From Marinobacter sp. ANT_B65 (GTDB lineage Bacteria; Pseudomonadota; Gammaproteobacteria; Pseudomonadales; Oleiphilaceae): a stretch of 64,000 nucleotides of DNA. Below, in pieces: positions 37,205 to 45,190 of the stretch; within the stretch, counting starts at the first letter, position 1; every line of letters begins with the position of its first letter. Location: the NCBI RefSeq assembly GCF_002407605.1, contig NZ_NXGV01000001.1, positions 866,895 through 930,894 on the forward strand, read 5' to 3'. The notes beneath the pieces are model-generated. The model was not told where the DNA came from, made no database searches, and was given only the letters and a program-made list of their open reading frames with translations. The position numbers were made by a program, and so were the translations under genes.

Positions 37205-37244
37205 TTCACCATAGCGCCGACAAAAACGTCGGCGCTATGGTGAA
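37205..37244. terminator. Perfect 17-bp hairpin after the lipoprotein gene
   Basis: TTCACCATAGCGCCGAC (37205-37221) is the exact reverse complement of 37228-37244, with loop AAAAAC. The stem is strong but followed by CCCCTTCC instead of T, so it may be a factor-assisted terminator or a mobile palindrome rather than a classical terminator. The rest of the 291-bp gap to 37456 contains a possible promoter (TATAAT at 37355-37360 or TATATAAT at 37383-37390). Confidence 0.6.
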
Positions 37245-37456
37245 CCCCTTCCGGACCTTCTATCCTTTCAAGACACTGACTCACTTCTGCCCGGAACTAT
37301 AAGGTTCTGTCGCTGAAGCTGAAATATCTGTTCGAACTATTTCTGAAGACTCCCTTATAATGACTGGAAATCATCCTGAGGTTATATAATGGGCTGGCGC
37401 GTGGGTGGCTGGTTGGCTCCGGGGTTGTGTGAGCTTCTGATCGGGGATGAATCCCA

Positions 37457-38401
37457 ATGAATATTCTTGTAACCGGTGCTACGGGTTTCGTCGGGAGGCG
37501 GGTATGTGCGCGGCTGCAGAAGAGTCAGAGCTATAATTTATCCAGCGCGGTAAGGCAGTCAGGCTCTAACCCTCCAGGATCTGAAGTTGTCATTCATGAG
37601 GTGGATGGTCAGACCAGCTGGCAGTGTGCCCTGAAGAATCAGCAAGTAGTGATTCACACTGCGGCACGTGCTCATATCATGAACGACGAGGTTGCAGACC
37701 CTTTGGCCGAGTATAGAAGGGTTAACGTAGATGGCACCCTCAATCTCGCCCGGCAGGCCGCAGAGGCTGGTGTAAGGCGCTTGATCTACATCAGTTCTGT
37801 CAAGGTGAATGGTGAACAGACTCCTGCTGGTTGTCCTTTCACGGCGGAGGATGCAGCGGCCCCTGCAGATCCATATGGCGTTTCCAAGCTGGAGTCGGAA
37901 ATGCAGCTGCGGCAGTTGGCGAAGGATACGGGTATGGAAGTAGTTATTATCCGTCCATCACTGGTATATGGGCCGGGAGCTAAAGGTAACTTTGCAACTA
38001 TGGTAAGGCTGGTTGCAAAAGGCTTGCCCCTGCCATTGGGCTCAATCAGGAACCGGCGGTCTTTGCTGGCTCTGGATAATCTGGTGGATCTGATTGTTAC
38101 GTGCATCAGCCACCCCAATGCCGCAAACCAGACGTTTCTGGCAGCAGATGGTGAAGATTTGTCCACAACAGAGCTTCTGCGTGGTGTCGCAAATGCTATG
38201 GGTATACCATCACGTTTGATACCTGTGCCGGCCGGGTTGCTGCAGTTCGGTGCCACGTTGCTTGGCCAGAAAGCCCTTGCCCGGCGGTTGCTTGGGTCTT
38301 TGCAGGTTGATATCGAGCACACTCGAAAGTGCTTGAACTGGACACCACCACTAACTGTAGAGCAGGGACTTCGGCACTGTTTTGAAATTCGTCAGGACTG
38401 A
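37457..38401 (+). CDS. NAD-dependent epimerase/reductase (WbpV/WbpK-like)
   Basis: Extended short-chain dehydrogenase of 314 residues acting on nucleotide sugars. GATGFVGRRV at the N-terminus binds NAD(P), and YGVSKLESEM holds the catalytic Tyr/Lys, with ISSVKVNGE in the serine position. The overall pattern resembles WbpV/WbpK and WreQ-type 4-ketoreductases or UDP-glucose 4-epimerases that make QuiNAc or FucNAc. The neighbours (a PglC-like transferase and a WbpM-like dehydratase) support reduction of the 4-keto-6-deoxy intermediate made by the latter. It opens the glycan locus. Exact sugar specificity cannot be read from sequence. Confidence 0.87.
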   Translation: MNILVTGATGFVGRRVCARLQKSQSYNLSSAVRQSGSNPPGSEVVIHEVDGQTSWQCALKNQQVVIHTAARAHIMNDEVADPLAEYRRVNVDGTLNLARQAAEAGVRRLIYISSVKVNGEQTPAGCPFTAEDAAAPADPYGVSKLESEMQLRQLAKDTGMEVVIIRPSLVYGPGAKGNFATMVRLVAKGLPLPLGSIRNRRSLLALDNLVDLIVTCISHPNAANQTFLAADGEDLSTTELLRGVANAMGIPSRLIPVPAGLLQFGATLLGQKALARRLLGSLQVDIEHTRKCLNWTPPLTVEQGLRHCFEIRQD

Positions 38402-38405
38402 TTGT

Positions 38406-38963
38406 GTGATTCGAATACTGGATGTTCTGTTCTCTCTCTCAGGGTTGGTTCTGGGGTTTCCTGTATTGTTGGTGCTTTACCTGATTGGTCTGTTTGATAC
38501 AGGTTCACCGGTGTTTCTGCAGGAGAGGGTCGGGCAAAACAAGCGCCCCTTTACTTTGGTGAAATTCCGTACAATGTCCGTGGATACTGCTTCTGTTGCC
38601 AGCCATCTGGCAGTCAGTTCATCCATAACCAGGTATGGCCGCTTCCTGAGACGTACCAAGCTGGACGAATTGCCACAGCTCTGGAATGTTCTTAAAGGTG
38701 ATATGAGCCTGGTGGGGCCACGGCCCTGTCTGTTCAATCAGGAGCACCTGATTACTGAGCGTGAGCGGCGCGGTGTGTTAATAGCCCGGCCGGGGATTAC
38801 TGGTCTGGCTCAGGTAAATAATATTGATATGTCGATGCCGGAATTACTGGCAGAAACAGACGCAAGGATGCTCTCTGACCTGAATATCACAGCATACTTT
38901 AAATACATTTTCATGACAGTTGCGGGCAAAGGCTCCGGCGACAGAGTGCCCGGTCGTGATTAG
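38406..38963 (+). CDS. Undecaprenyl-phosphate sugar phosphotransferase (PglC/WcaJ-type, short form)
   Basis: Monotopic phosphoglycosyl transferase of 185 residues that puts the first sugar phosphate onto undecaprenyl phosphate. An N-terminal reentrant membrane helix (residues 5-30) precedes the bacterial sugar-transferase core: PVFLQERVGQNKRPFTLVKF, then LRRTKLDELPQLWNVLKGDM and SLVGPRPCL. There is no CapD-like N-terminal half, so it is the short PglC form. The start is a GTG at 38406, four bases after the epimerase stop; a TTG at 38382 is possible. Together with its neighbours it probably initiates the polysaccharide on an N-acetylated 6-deoxyhexose. Confidence 0.88.
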   Translation: MIRILDVLFSLSGLVLGFPVLLVLYLIGLFDTGSPVFLQERVGQNKRPFTLVKFRTMSVDTASVASHLAVSSSITRYGRFLRRTKLDELPQLWNVLKGDMSLVGPRPCLFNQEHLITERERRGVLIARPGITGLAQVNNIDMSMPELLAETDARMLSDLNITAYFKYIFMTVAGKGSGDRVPGRD

Positions 38964-38995
38964 ACTATTAGCCCCTACGGCGACAGTGAGTTGCT

Positions 38996-40936
38996 ATGCT
39001 TGAATCATTTTTAAGGCTTCCGCGCTTTTACAAGCGCATCATTTCTGTCTCGGTAGATGCGGTCGCGCTTTCGTTCGCCCTTTGGGCATCCTTCGCCCTG
39101 CGCCTGGAACAGAGCCTTTGGCTTCCTAGCCGGGGGCAGTTGCTGGTCACCGGGCTCACGGTTGTTTTCACTCTGGCTGTTTTTGTTCGCCTCGGCCTGT
39201 ACCGCGCTGTTGTGCGCTATATGAGTGACAGGGCGTTTCTGACTATTGTTACGGGTGTAGGCATTTCTGCCCTGTTGCTGATCCTGCTTGGATACAGCCT
39301 TCATGTTCTGATTCCGCGCTCCGTTCCGGTTATATATGCAGCGCTGGCTTTCATTTTCGTGGGTGGCAGCAGAATGAGCGTGCGTATGCTGGTAAACCAC
39401 TCATCCAATCAGGGCAAAGAATTAGTCGCCATTGTCGGGGCGGGTGAGACTGGTGCCCAGCTTGCGAAGGCGTTGCAGGAGGGCTCTGAGTATCACCCGG
39501 CCGTGTTTATCGGTTTGCTGTCAGCCAACCACAAAGCTCTTATCGCTGGTGTCCCGGTATACTCTCTGGAGCATCTCGAGAAGGCGGTGCAGGCCCATGG
39601 TGTAAAGCGATTGTTGTTGGCTTTGGATGCCAACAAGCAGATTGACCGCCGGCAGTTGCTTAAGCGGCTGGAAGTTTTGAAGTTACCCGTGCAGACAGTG
39701 CCTTCGCTCAGTGAGCTGGTTGCGGGCCAGGCCCGGATCAGCGATATCCGGGACCTGGAGATTGAAGACCTGCTCGGCAGGAACCCTGTTCTGCCGGATA
39801 GTGCTCAGGTTGCTGCCAGCCTTTATAGCAAGGCCGTGATGGTAACGGGGGCTGGTGGGTCCATTGGCTCTGAGTTATGCCGGCAAATTATTCGCCACCG
39901 CCCGCGATCCCTGGTCCTGTTTGAGCAATCCGAGTATTCACTTTACGCCATTGAGCGCGAATTGCAGGCAATCAACCGGATTGATGAGCTGAACGTTGAG
40001 ATTTTTCCTATTTTAGGGAGCGTTATCCATCGTCGCCGGTGTGAGATGGTTATGCGCAGTTTTGAAGTCGAGACGGTTTATCACGCAGCGGCATACAAGC
40101 ATGTGCCTCTGGTTGAACATAATGTAATTGAAGGTGTTCAGAGTAATGTGTTCGGCACCTTGCATGCGGCAGAGGCAGCGATTGCGGCGAAGGTTGAACG
40201 GTTTGTTCTGATTTCTACTGATAAGGCTGTTCGTCCCACAAATGTGATGGGGGCGAGCAAGCGCATGGCAGAGTTGGTGTTGCAGGGTCTTGCACAGAGG
40301 CAGGACAGAACGGTTTTCTCCATGGTCCGGTTTGGCAATGTACTGGGTTCTTCTGGCTCGGTGGTGCCTTTGTTTCGTGACCAGATACGTGATGGAGGGC
40401 CTATTACGGTGACCCATCAGGATATTATCCGTTATTTCATGACCATTTCAGAGGCCAGCCAGCTGGTATTACAGGCGGGCAGTATGGGCCGTGGTGGTGA
40501 AGTGTTTGTACTGGATATGGGGGAGCCGGTAAAAATTGCGGATCTGGCTCGCAAGATGATTCACCTGATGGGGCTTGTGGAGAAAACACCGAGCCAGCCG
40601 AACGGCGATATCGAAGTTGTCTTCACCGGGTTGCGGCCCGGTGAGAAATTGTTCGAGGAGTTGCTGATTGGTGGTGACCCCCAGGGAACATCTCATCCTC
40701 GCATCATGATGGCGCGTGAGGTGTCTATGCCATGGTCAGAACTGGAATCAGTGCTGAACAAACTGCAGCGTGCCAGTCAGGAGTTTGATTGCCATCAGAT
40801 CCTGGAAGTCCTCAAGAATGCTTCAACAGATTTTTCTCCAAATGGCAGTGTGTCTGATCTTGTCTGGTGTCATGGCGGTCATGATTTGACAGTTCTGAAT
40901 GAGAGCTCTGGAAAGGTGCACCGGCTTCCCGTTTGA
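38996..40936 (+). CDS. Nucleotide-sugar 4,6-dehydratase, WbpM/CapD family
   Basis: Membrane-bound UDP-GlcNAc-type C6 dehydratase that makes the 4-keto-6-deoxy sugar used for QuiNAc, FucNAc or bacillosamine. Four N-terminal membrane helices lie in residues 12-115. A CoA-binding-like Rossmann domain follows (VAIVGAGETGAQLAKAL near 143), then the catalytic SDR domain: VTGAGGSIGSELCRQI (about 282) and ISTDKAVRPTNVMGASKRMA, where the usual Tyr of YxxxK is Met, as in WbpM. The C-terminus holds GLRPGEKLFEELL. Its length of 646 residues is normal for this family. The start at 38996 follows the transferase by 32 bp. Confidence 0.93.
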   Translation: MLESFLRLPRFYKRIISVSVDAVALSFALWASFALRLEQSLWLPSRGQLLVTGLTVVFTLAVFVRLGLYRAVVRYMSDRAFLTIVTGVGISALLLILLGYSLHVLIPRSVPVIYAALAFIFVGGSRMSVRMLVNHSSNQGKELVAIVGAGETGAQLAKALQEGSEYHPAVFIGLLSANHKALIAGVPVYSLEHLEKAVQAHGVKRLLLALDANKQIDRRQLLKRLEVLKLPVQTVPSLSELVAGQARISDIRDLEIEDLLGRNPVLPDSAQVAASLYSKAVMVTGAGGSIGSELCRQIIRHRPRSLVLFEQSEYSLYAIERELQAINRIDELNVEIFPILGSVIHRRRCEMVMRSFEVETVYHAAAYKHVPLVEHNVIEGVQSNVFGTLHAAEAAIAAKVERFVLISTDKAVRPTNVMGASKRMAELVLQGLAQRQDRTVFSMVRFGNVLGSSGSVVPLFRDQIRDGGPITVTHQDIIRYFMTISEASQLVLQAGSMGRGGEVFVLDMGEPVKIADLARKMIHLMGLVEKTPSQPNGDIEVVFTGLRPGEKLFEELLIGGDPQGTSHPRIMMAREVSMPWSELESVLNKLQRASQEFDCHQILEVLKNASTDFSPNGSVSDLVWCHGGHDLTVLNESSGKVHRLPV

Positions 40937-40950
40937 CTGAAACCCGCAAC

Positions 40951-40967
40951 AAGGATTGTTGAGAGTG
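40951..40967 (+). promoter_or_regulatory. Ribosome site deciding a GTG start
   Basis: AAGGA at 40951-40955, then 9 bases and GTG at 40965. TTG codons at 40956 and 40959 are in frame but too near the AAGGA. Confidence 0.55.
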
Positions 40968-42374
40968 ATAGATATAACCCATCATGGCGCCACTGCTGGC
41001 GTGACTGGTTCCTGTCATGAACTGACTCTTTATAATGCAAAAAGCGCCATCGCCGGAATCCTGATTGACTGCGGCCTGTTCCAGGGGCAGGAGAAGGGCG
41101 AGAATGCTTCGGCTTTAGATCTCTCTGTCGATTTCCCCCTTGAGCATATCCGTGCTCTGGTTGTTACCCATGTTCATATCGATCATGTGGGCCGTATTCC
41201 CTATCTTTTGGCTGCTGGATTTGAAGGGCCGATTATCTGTTCGGAACCTTCTGCCATCATGCTTCCGGAAATTCTGGAAGACGCCCTGAAAATCGGTTTC
41301 ACCCGGGACAGATCGTTGATTGACAAGGTGCTCGGGTTGATTCGCTCCCGGCTGGTACCTGTGCCATACGGCCAGTGGCATGAAGTATTCTCAGGGCCGG
41401 ATGGGTCGCTTTCGGTGCGCTTGCAGCGCGCCGGGCATATTCTGGGCTCTGCATATGTGGAATGTGATGTTACTTATGAAGGCGGGCGTGAGCGGGTGGT
41501 GTTCAGCGGCGACCTGGGTGCTCCTCATGCTCCGTTGTTGCAGGAGCCAGCTTCGCCAGAGCAGGCAGACCGGCTGATCATTGAAAGTACCTACGGAGAC
41601 AGGAATCATGAAAACCGGGAAGCACGCCGCTACCGGTTGAAGGCGATCCTGGAGAATGCGCTGGCAGACGGTGGGACTGTCCTTATCCCTGCCTTCAGTA
41701 TCGGGCGCACACAGGAGTTGTTGTACGAAATAGAGGGCCTGATCCACGAATTCCGGAGCCAGCCTGTAGCGGACGGTCTGGTGTGGGATGATCTGGAAAT
41801 TGTGGTGGATTCCCCCCTGGCAGCAGAATTTACAGGTATCTATCGCAAGCTGAAACCATTCTGGAATGCTGAGGCGGCCGACCTGGTGTTGCAGGGGCGG
41901 CATCCGCTTTCGTTTGAGCAGTTAACTGTGATCAACTCTCATGGGGATCATCTTAATGCAGTTGAGTATCTTGCGGGCTCACATCGCCCTTGCGTGGTAT
42001 TGGCCGGTTCCGGTATGTGTGCCGGGGGAAGGGTGGTTAACTATCTGAAAGCGATGCTTGGTGAAGAAAGGCATGATGTTTTGTTTGTTGGCTACCAGGC
42101 TACAGGTACACCGGGGTGGGATATTCTCACATACGGACCCTCAGGCGGTTGGGTAGAGCTGGATGGCAAACGGTATGACATACGCGCGCGAGTACACCAG
42201 ATAGGCGGTTACTCAGCCCATGCAGGGCAATCGGATCTGATCCGTTTTGTTGAGGGTATTCCGGAGAAGCCAGGCGAAATCCGTATTGTGCATGGAGATG
42301 AATCTTCCAAGCAGGCGTTTAAACGATGCCTTGTTGAGCGGAATTATTCTGGTGTGCTGATTCCTGATCGGTAG
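40965..42374 (+). CDS. Second beta-CASP metallo-beta-lactamase-fold protein
   Basis: Zinc hydrolase of 469 residues with the full beta-CASP set: THVHIDHVGRIPYL, AGHILGSAYVECDV, FSGDLGAPHAPLL, STYGDRNHENREARRY, VDSPLAAEFTGIY, LAGSGMCAGGRVVNYLK, and the C-terminal YSAHAGQSDLIRF and IRIVHGDESS. It is a distant paralogue of the protein at 33109-34470. The GTG at 40965 is favoured: AAGGA at 40951-40955 is 9 bases upstream, too close to the TTG at 40956. It is sandwiched between WbpM-like and DUF6447-type genes; a role in RNA turnover is the family expectation, and why it lies in a glycan locus is unclear. Confidence 0.88.
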   Translation: MIDITHHGATAGVTGSCHELTLYNAKSAIAGILIDCGLFQGQEKGENASALDLSVDFPLEHIRALVVTHVHIDHVGRIPYLLAAGFEGPIICSEPSAIMLPEILEDALKIGFTRDRSLIDKVLGLIRSRLVPVPYGQWHEVFSGPDGSLSVRLQRAGHILGSAYVECDVTYEGGRERVVFSGDLGAPHAPLLQEPASPEQADRLIIESTYGDRNHENREARRYRLKAILENALADGGTVLIPAFSIGRTQELLYEIEGLIHEFRSQPVADGLVWDDLEIVVDSPLAAEFTGIYRKLKPFWNAEAADLVLQGRHPLSFEQLTVINSHGDHLNAVEYLAGSHRPCVVLAGSGMCAGGRVVNYLKAMLGEERHDVLFVGYQATGTPGWDILTYGPSGGWVELDGKRYDIRARVHQIGGYSAHAGQSDLIRFVEGIPEKPGEIRIVHGDESSKQAFKRCLVERNYSGVLIPDR

Positions 42375-42402
42375 GGTATCTAAATCTTTTTTTTGGATTG
42401 GG

Positions 42403-42428
42403 GGCCGGCGTATATCTTTATTCCGGCC
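42403..42428. other. Hairpin between convergent genes
   Basis: GGCCGG (42403-42408) and CCGGCC (42423-42428) frame a 14-base loop in the gap where the beta-CASP gene and the minus-strand DUF6447-type gene meet; flanking GATTG and CAATC extend the symmetry with gaps. It is a possible two-way transcription block. Confidence 0.4.
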
Positions 42429-42451
42429 TCGCGCTCAATCCGCTCTGTCGC

Positions 42452-42805
42452 TCACTGCAACGTTGTGTTCAGTTGCTTGAGTTCGTGTTCCAGTGCTTCG
42501 CCGTAGCGTTGCCGGGCAGTCTTTGTGATGGCCAGCTCGGTTTCCAGTTCTGCAATAATTTTGTCAGAAGCCCGCAGGTTCGTGATTTGTGCTTTTGCGT
42601 TCTCGTTGAGCGCGTCAACAGGGTATGATTTCCCATCAATAGTAATCATTTCCTTTGATGCCTTGTTGCTCGCAGTTTTTCGCGTTGTTTTCTTTGGTGC
42701 AGCTCCAGCCGCCGGCTTGGGTGCACTTGCTTTTCTGGCTGCAGGCTTTGCTGGTGCCTTCCCGGCAGGCTTTGAGGCTGTACCTGTTTTCTTTGTGTCT
42801 GTCAT
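42452..42805 (-). CDS. Small protein with Lys/Ala/Pro-rich tail and DUF6447-like C-terminus (copy 1)
   Basis: The 117-residue product has two parts. Residues 1-52 are a histone H1/AlgP-like basic tail rich in Lys, Ala and Pro (KPAGKAPAKPAARKASAPK). Residues 53-117 are a compact domain starting MITIDGKSYPVDALNENAKA and continuing into a coiled-coil helix (ELAITKTARQRYGEALEHEL). This domain matches my recollection of the DUF6447 pattern, whose function is unknown. GGAG lies 8 bases before the ATG at 42805. A second gene with the same domain but no tail follows upstream at 42860-43051, and both sit beside the type I secretion genes on the opposite strand. Confidence 0.75.
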   Translation of the reverse strand: MTDTKKTGTASKPAGKAPAKPAARKASAPKPAAGAAPKKTTRKTASNKASKEMITIDGKSYPVDALNENAKAQITNLRASDKIIAELETELAITKTARQRYGEALEHELKQLNTTLQ

Positions 42806-42859
42806 CGGAGAACTCCAGTCATCTCGATAAATTTAGTTCTGAGTAAAAACGGAGGCCTG

Positions 42860-43051
42860 TTACGCGGTCTTGGTGGCCAGCTTTCGCAGGCGATCCACGT
42901 AGCTGGATTGCGCTGTATTGGCAATGGCCAGCCGGGCTTCCAGTTTTTTTATGTGCGTTTGCGTTGCTGTTGCCTGGCGCGCAAGTAGTTTGCCTTCTGA
43001 GGGCAAATCTTCCAGTTTGTAGGTTTTTCCGTCAAGCGTAATGCTTTCCAT
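42860..43051 (-). CDS. Small DUF6447-like protein (copy 2)
   Basis: A 63-residue protein, [20 protein letters not shown] followed by a helical part ([20 protein letters not shown]). It aligns with the C-terminal domain of the neighbour at 42452-42805: the I-T-I/L-DGK-S/T-Y start, a short loop, then a helix with [11 protein letters not shown] against LETELAITKTA. It lacks the basic tail. The ATG at 43051 is used; an open frame reaches back to 43135 but without homology. It is likely cotranscribed with copy 1 (54-bp gap) and divergent from the type I secretion ABC gene. Confidence 0.72.
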
Positions 43052-43429
43052 AACAACACCAGTAATGTCGTGAGTGAATTTGCTAAGTAATGTAGGTGAG
43101 GAAAGTAACACAGGTGCAAAAGATACACGAAGCAAGCGATTTTTTCTTTGCCTGGAGATATTAATTTTTTGACACAGGCTAAATGCACTCTCTGAAAGGG
43201 TTGAAGTTTACCTGTTCGGAACCATTAAGGGCGGGAATGCAGGCTTCCCTTGCCTTTCTTTCAGTGAGGTAATGGGGCGCCCGGGTGTTCGTTGACACTC
43301 CGTCATGCGCTGCCTAGAATGGCCGCCACTCGTGGGACGGGCTGTGGCGCCGCAATACTGGCACCCTGATGTCTGAGTTAGAGCACCAACCATAGTGATG
43401 CACTTCTTCAATAAACTGGTACCGCTGTT
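43052..43429. promoter_or_regulatory. Divergent gap between DUF6447-type genes and type I secretion operon
   Basis: A 378-bp region that should contain promoters for both directions. TTGACA near 43170 is a good -35 match for rightward transcription, but no convincing -10 follows at 17 bp. No gene is supported; short open frames here are shadows. The secretion ABC gene start has no clear Shine-Dalgarno sequence. Confidence 0.4.
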
Positions 43430-45187
43430 ATGTCCAGAAAAGCGAACCCTGAGAAAGCCGAACGCACAGAGCTGGAACTGGCTCTGAGGCAGTGCAAGCG
43501 CGGCTTTATCTCTGTTGGTGTGTTTAGTTTGTTTATCAATCTCTTGATGCTTGTCCCTGCGATCTACATGTTGCAGGTATACGATCGGGCGTTGGGCAGT
43601 CGCAGCGAAGATACGCTGATCATGCTCACATTGGTTGTTGTGGGTCTGTTCATCACCCTTGCACTGCTGCAAATGGTCCGCTCTGCCATACTTGTGCGCA
43701 TCGGTAACAACATAGACAGGGATGTAGGCGACAAGATATTCTCGGCGATGTTCAAGCAGGCCATTGATAAGCCCGGAGGGCAGGGTGCCCAGCCTTTAAC
43801 GGACCTGACCACATTAAGGCAGTATTTGACCGGGCAGGGGCCAATAGCGTTCTTTGACGGCCCCTGGTTGCCAATCTTTATCGCTATCCTCTTTGTTTTT
43901 CACCCCTGGTTCGGTGTTTTCTCCATCATTGCAGCCCTCATTCTCATCGCTTTGGCGTTTGCGAACGAAAAGCTGACAGGGTCAATGCTGGCGAGTGCAG
44001 GCAAGGCCAGTATCCAGTCAACCCAATACGCCGGTTCATGCCTTCGCAATGCTGAAGTGGTCCATGCCATGGGTATGGAGAATAACCTCAAGAAGCGTTG
44101 GGCGACGCGACACCTGGACTTTTTGTTGAATCAGGGCACTGCCAGTGACAGGGCCGGCATAATTTCCAATGCTTCCAAGACCCTGCGCATGATGTTTCAG
44201 TCGCTGATGCTTGGTCTGGGTGCTTACCTTGCCATTGAGCAGGAGATCAGCTCCGGTATGGTTATCGCCGGCTCCATTTTGATGGGCAGGGCACTGGCCC
44301 CGGTGGACCTGATGATAGGTTCCTGGAAAGGGTTTTCGTCGGCCAGGTCTGCATATGAACGTTTGCAGGAGCTTTTCCGGACCTATCATTCAGATCAGCA
44401 ACCTATGCCGCTTCCAGCACCAGAGGGAGCGCTGAAAGTAGAATCGCTTGTTGTCGTGCCTCCGGGGGCTCAGGCCCCAGCGCTTCGGGGCGTTGGGTTT
44501 GAGCTGGTCAAGGGCGACATGCTTGCAATCGTAGGCCCGAGTGCGGCAGGTAAATCAAGTCTTGCCAGAGCCTTGCTCGGAGTCTGGCCCGTTGCTAACG
44601 GCTCTGTTCGCCTTGATGGAGCTGATGTTCATCAATGGGATAAGGGGCAGCTGGGCCCTCATGTTGGTTATTTGCCCCAGGATATCGAGCTTTTTGAAGG
44701 TACTATCAGCGAAAATATATGTCGTTTTGGTGAGCTGGATCCGCAAAAAGTGGTTGCCGCTGCCAGGCTGGCCGGGGTTCATGAATTGATTCTGAGGTTG
44801 CCCAATGGCTATGACACGCCAATTGCGGTTGTTGGTGGTGTATTGTCCGGTGGGCAGAGGCAGCGTGTTGGTCTTGCCAGAGCAGTCTATGGAAACCCCA
44901 GTCTGATTGTGCTGGATGAGCCCAATAGTAACCTTGATGATCAGGGCGAGCAGGCTTTGCTGAATGCCCTGGAACAGCTCAAGGCCAAAGGGATTACAGT
45001 CATACTGATCACTCATCGCAAACCTATACTTCGCCTCGTCGACAAGATGCTGGTGCTGGCAGATGGTCAGGTTGTCGGCTTCGGGCAGCGGGATGATGTA
45101 ATGCGAGCGCTCCAGGAGGGTCAGATTGCAATTGGCCAGGGAAGCAAAGGGCGTGGAAGCAAATCGAATAAAGAGGGTGAGGCGTAA
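43430..45187 (+). CDS. Type I secretion ABC transporter (PrtD/RsaD type)
   Basis: Inner-membrane export ATPase of a type I secretion system, 585 residues. The N-terminal membrane domain has six helices (first two near residues 27-47 and 63-83) and no C39 peptidase domain, as in the PrtD/RsaD/AprD group. The ATPase has Walker A GPSAAGKSSLARAL (about 365-378), Q-loop YLPQDIELF, signature LSGGQRQRVGLARA, Walker B SLIVLDEPNSNLD and switch ITHR. The PrtD-type sequence LQVYDRALGSRSEDTLIML is clear. It heads the operon with the adaptor and TolC-like genes; the probable substrate is the large protein at 56.1 kb. Confidence 0.93.
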   Translation: MSRKANPEKAERTELELALRQCKRGFISVGVFSLFINLLMLVPAIYMLQVYDRALGSRSEDTLIMLTLVVVGLFITLALLQMVRSAILVRIGNNIDRDVGDKIFSAMFKQAIDKPGGQGAQPLTDLTTLRQYLTGQGPIAFFDGPWLPIFIAILFVFHPWFGVFSIIAALILIALAFANEKLTGSMLASAGKASIQSTQYAGSCLRNAEVVHAMGMENNLKKRWATRHLDFLLNQGTASDRAGIISNASKTLRMMFQSLMLGLGAYLAIEQEISSGMVIAGSILMGRALAPVDLMIGSWKGFSSARSAYERLQELFRTYHSDQQPMPLPAPEGALKVESLVVVPPGAQAPALRGVGFELVKGDMLAIVGPSAAGKSSLARALLGVWPVANGSVRLDGADVHQWDKGQLGPHVGYLPQDIELFEGTISENICRFGELDPQKVVAAARLAGVHELILRLPNGYDTPIAVVGGVLSGGQRQRVGLARAVYGNPSLIVLDEPNSNLDDQGEQALLNALEQLKAKGITVILITHRKPILRLVDKMLVLADGQVVGFGQRDDVMRALQEGQIAIGQGSKGRGSKSNKEGEA

Positions 45188-45190
45188 TCC

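Noticed and set aside
37166..37456. ops/JUMPstart (RfaH) element ahead of the glycan locus
   Set aside because: No GGCGGTAG-type ops core was found before the first glycan gene.
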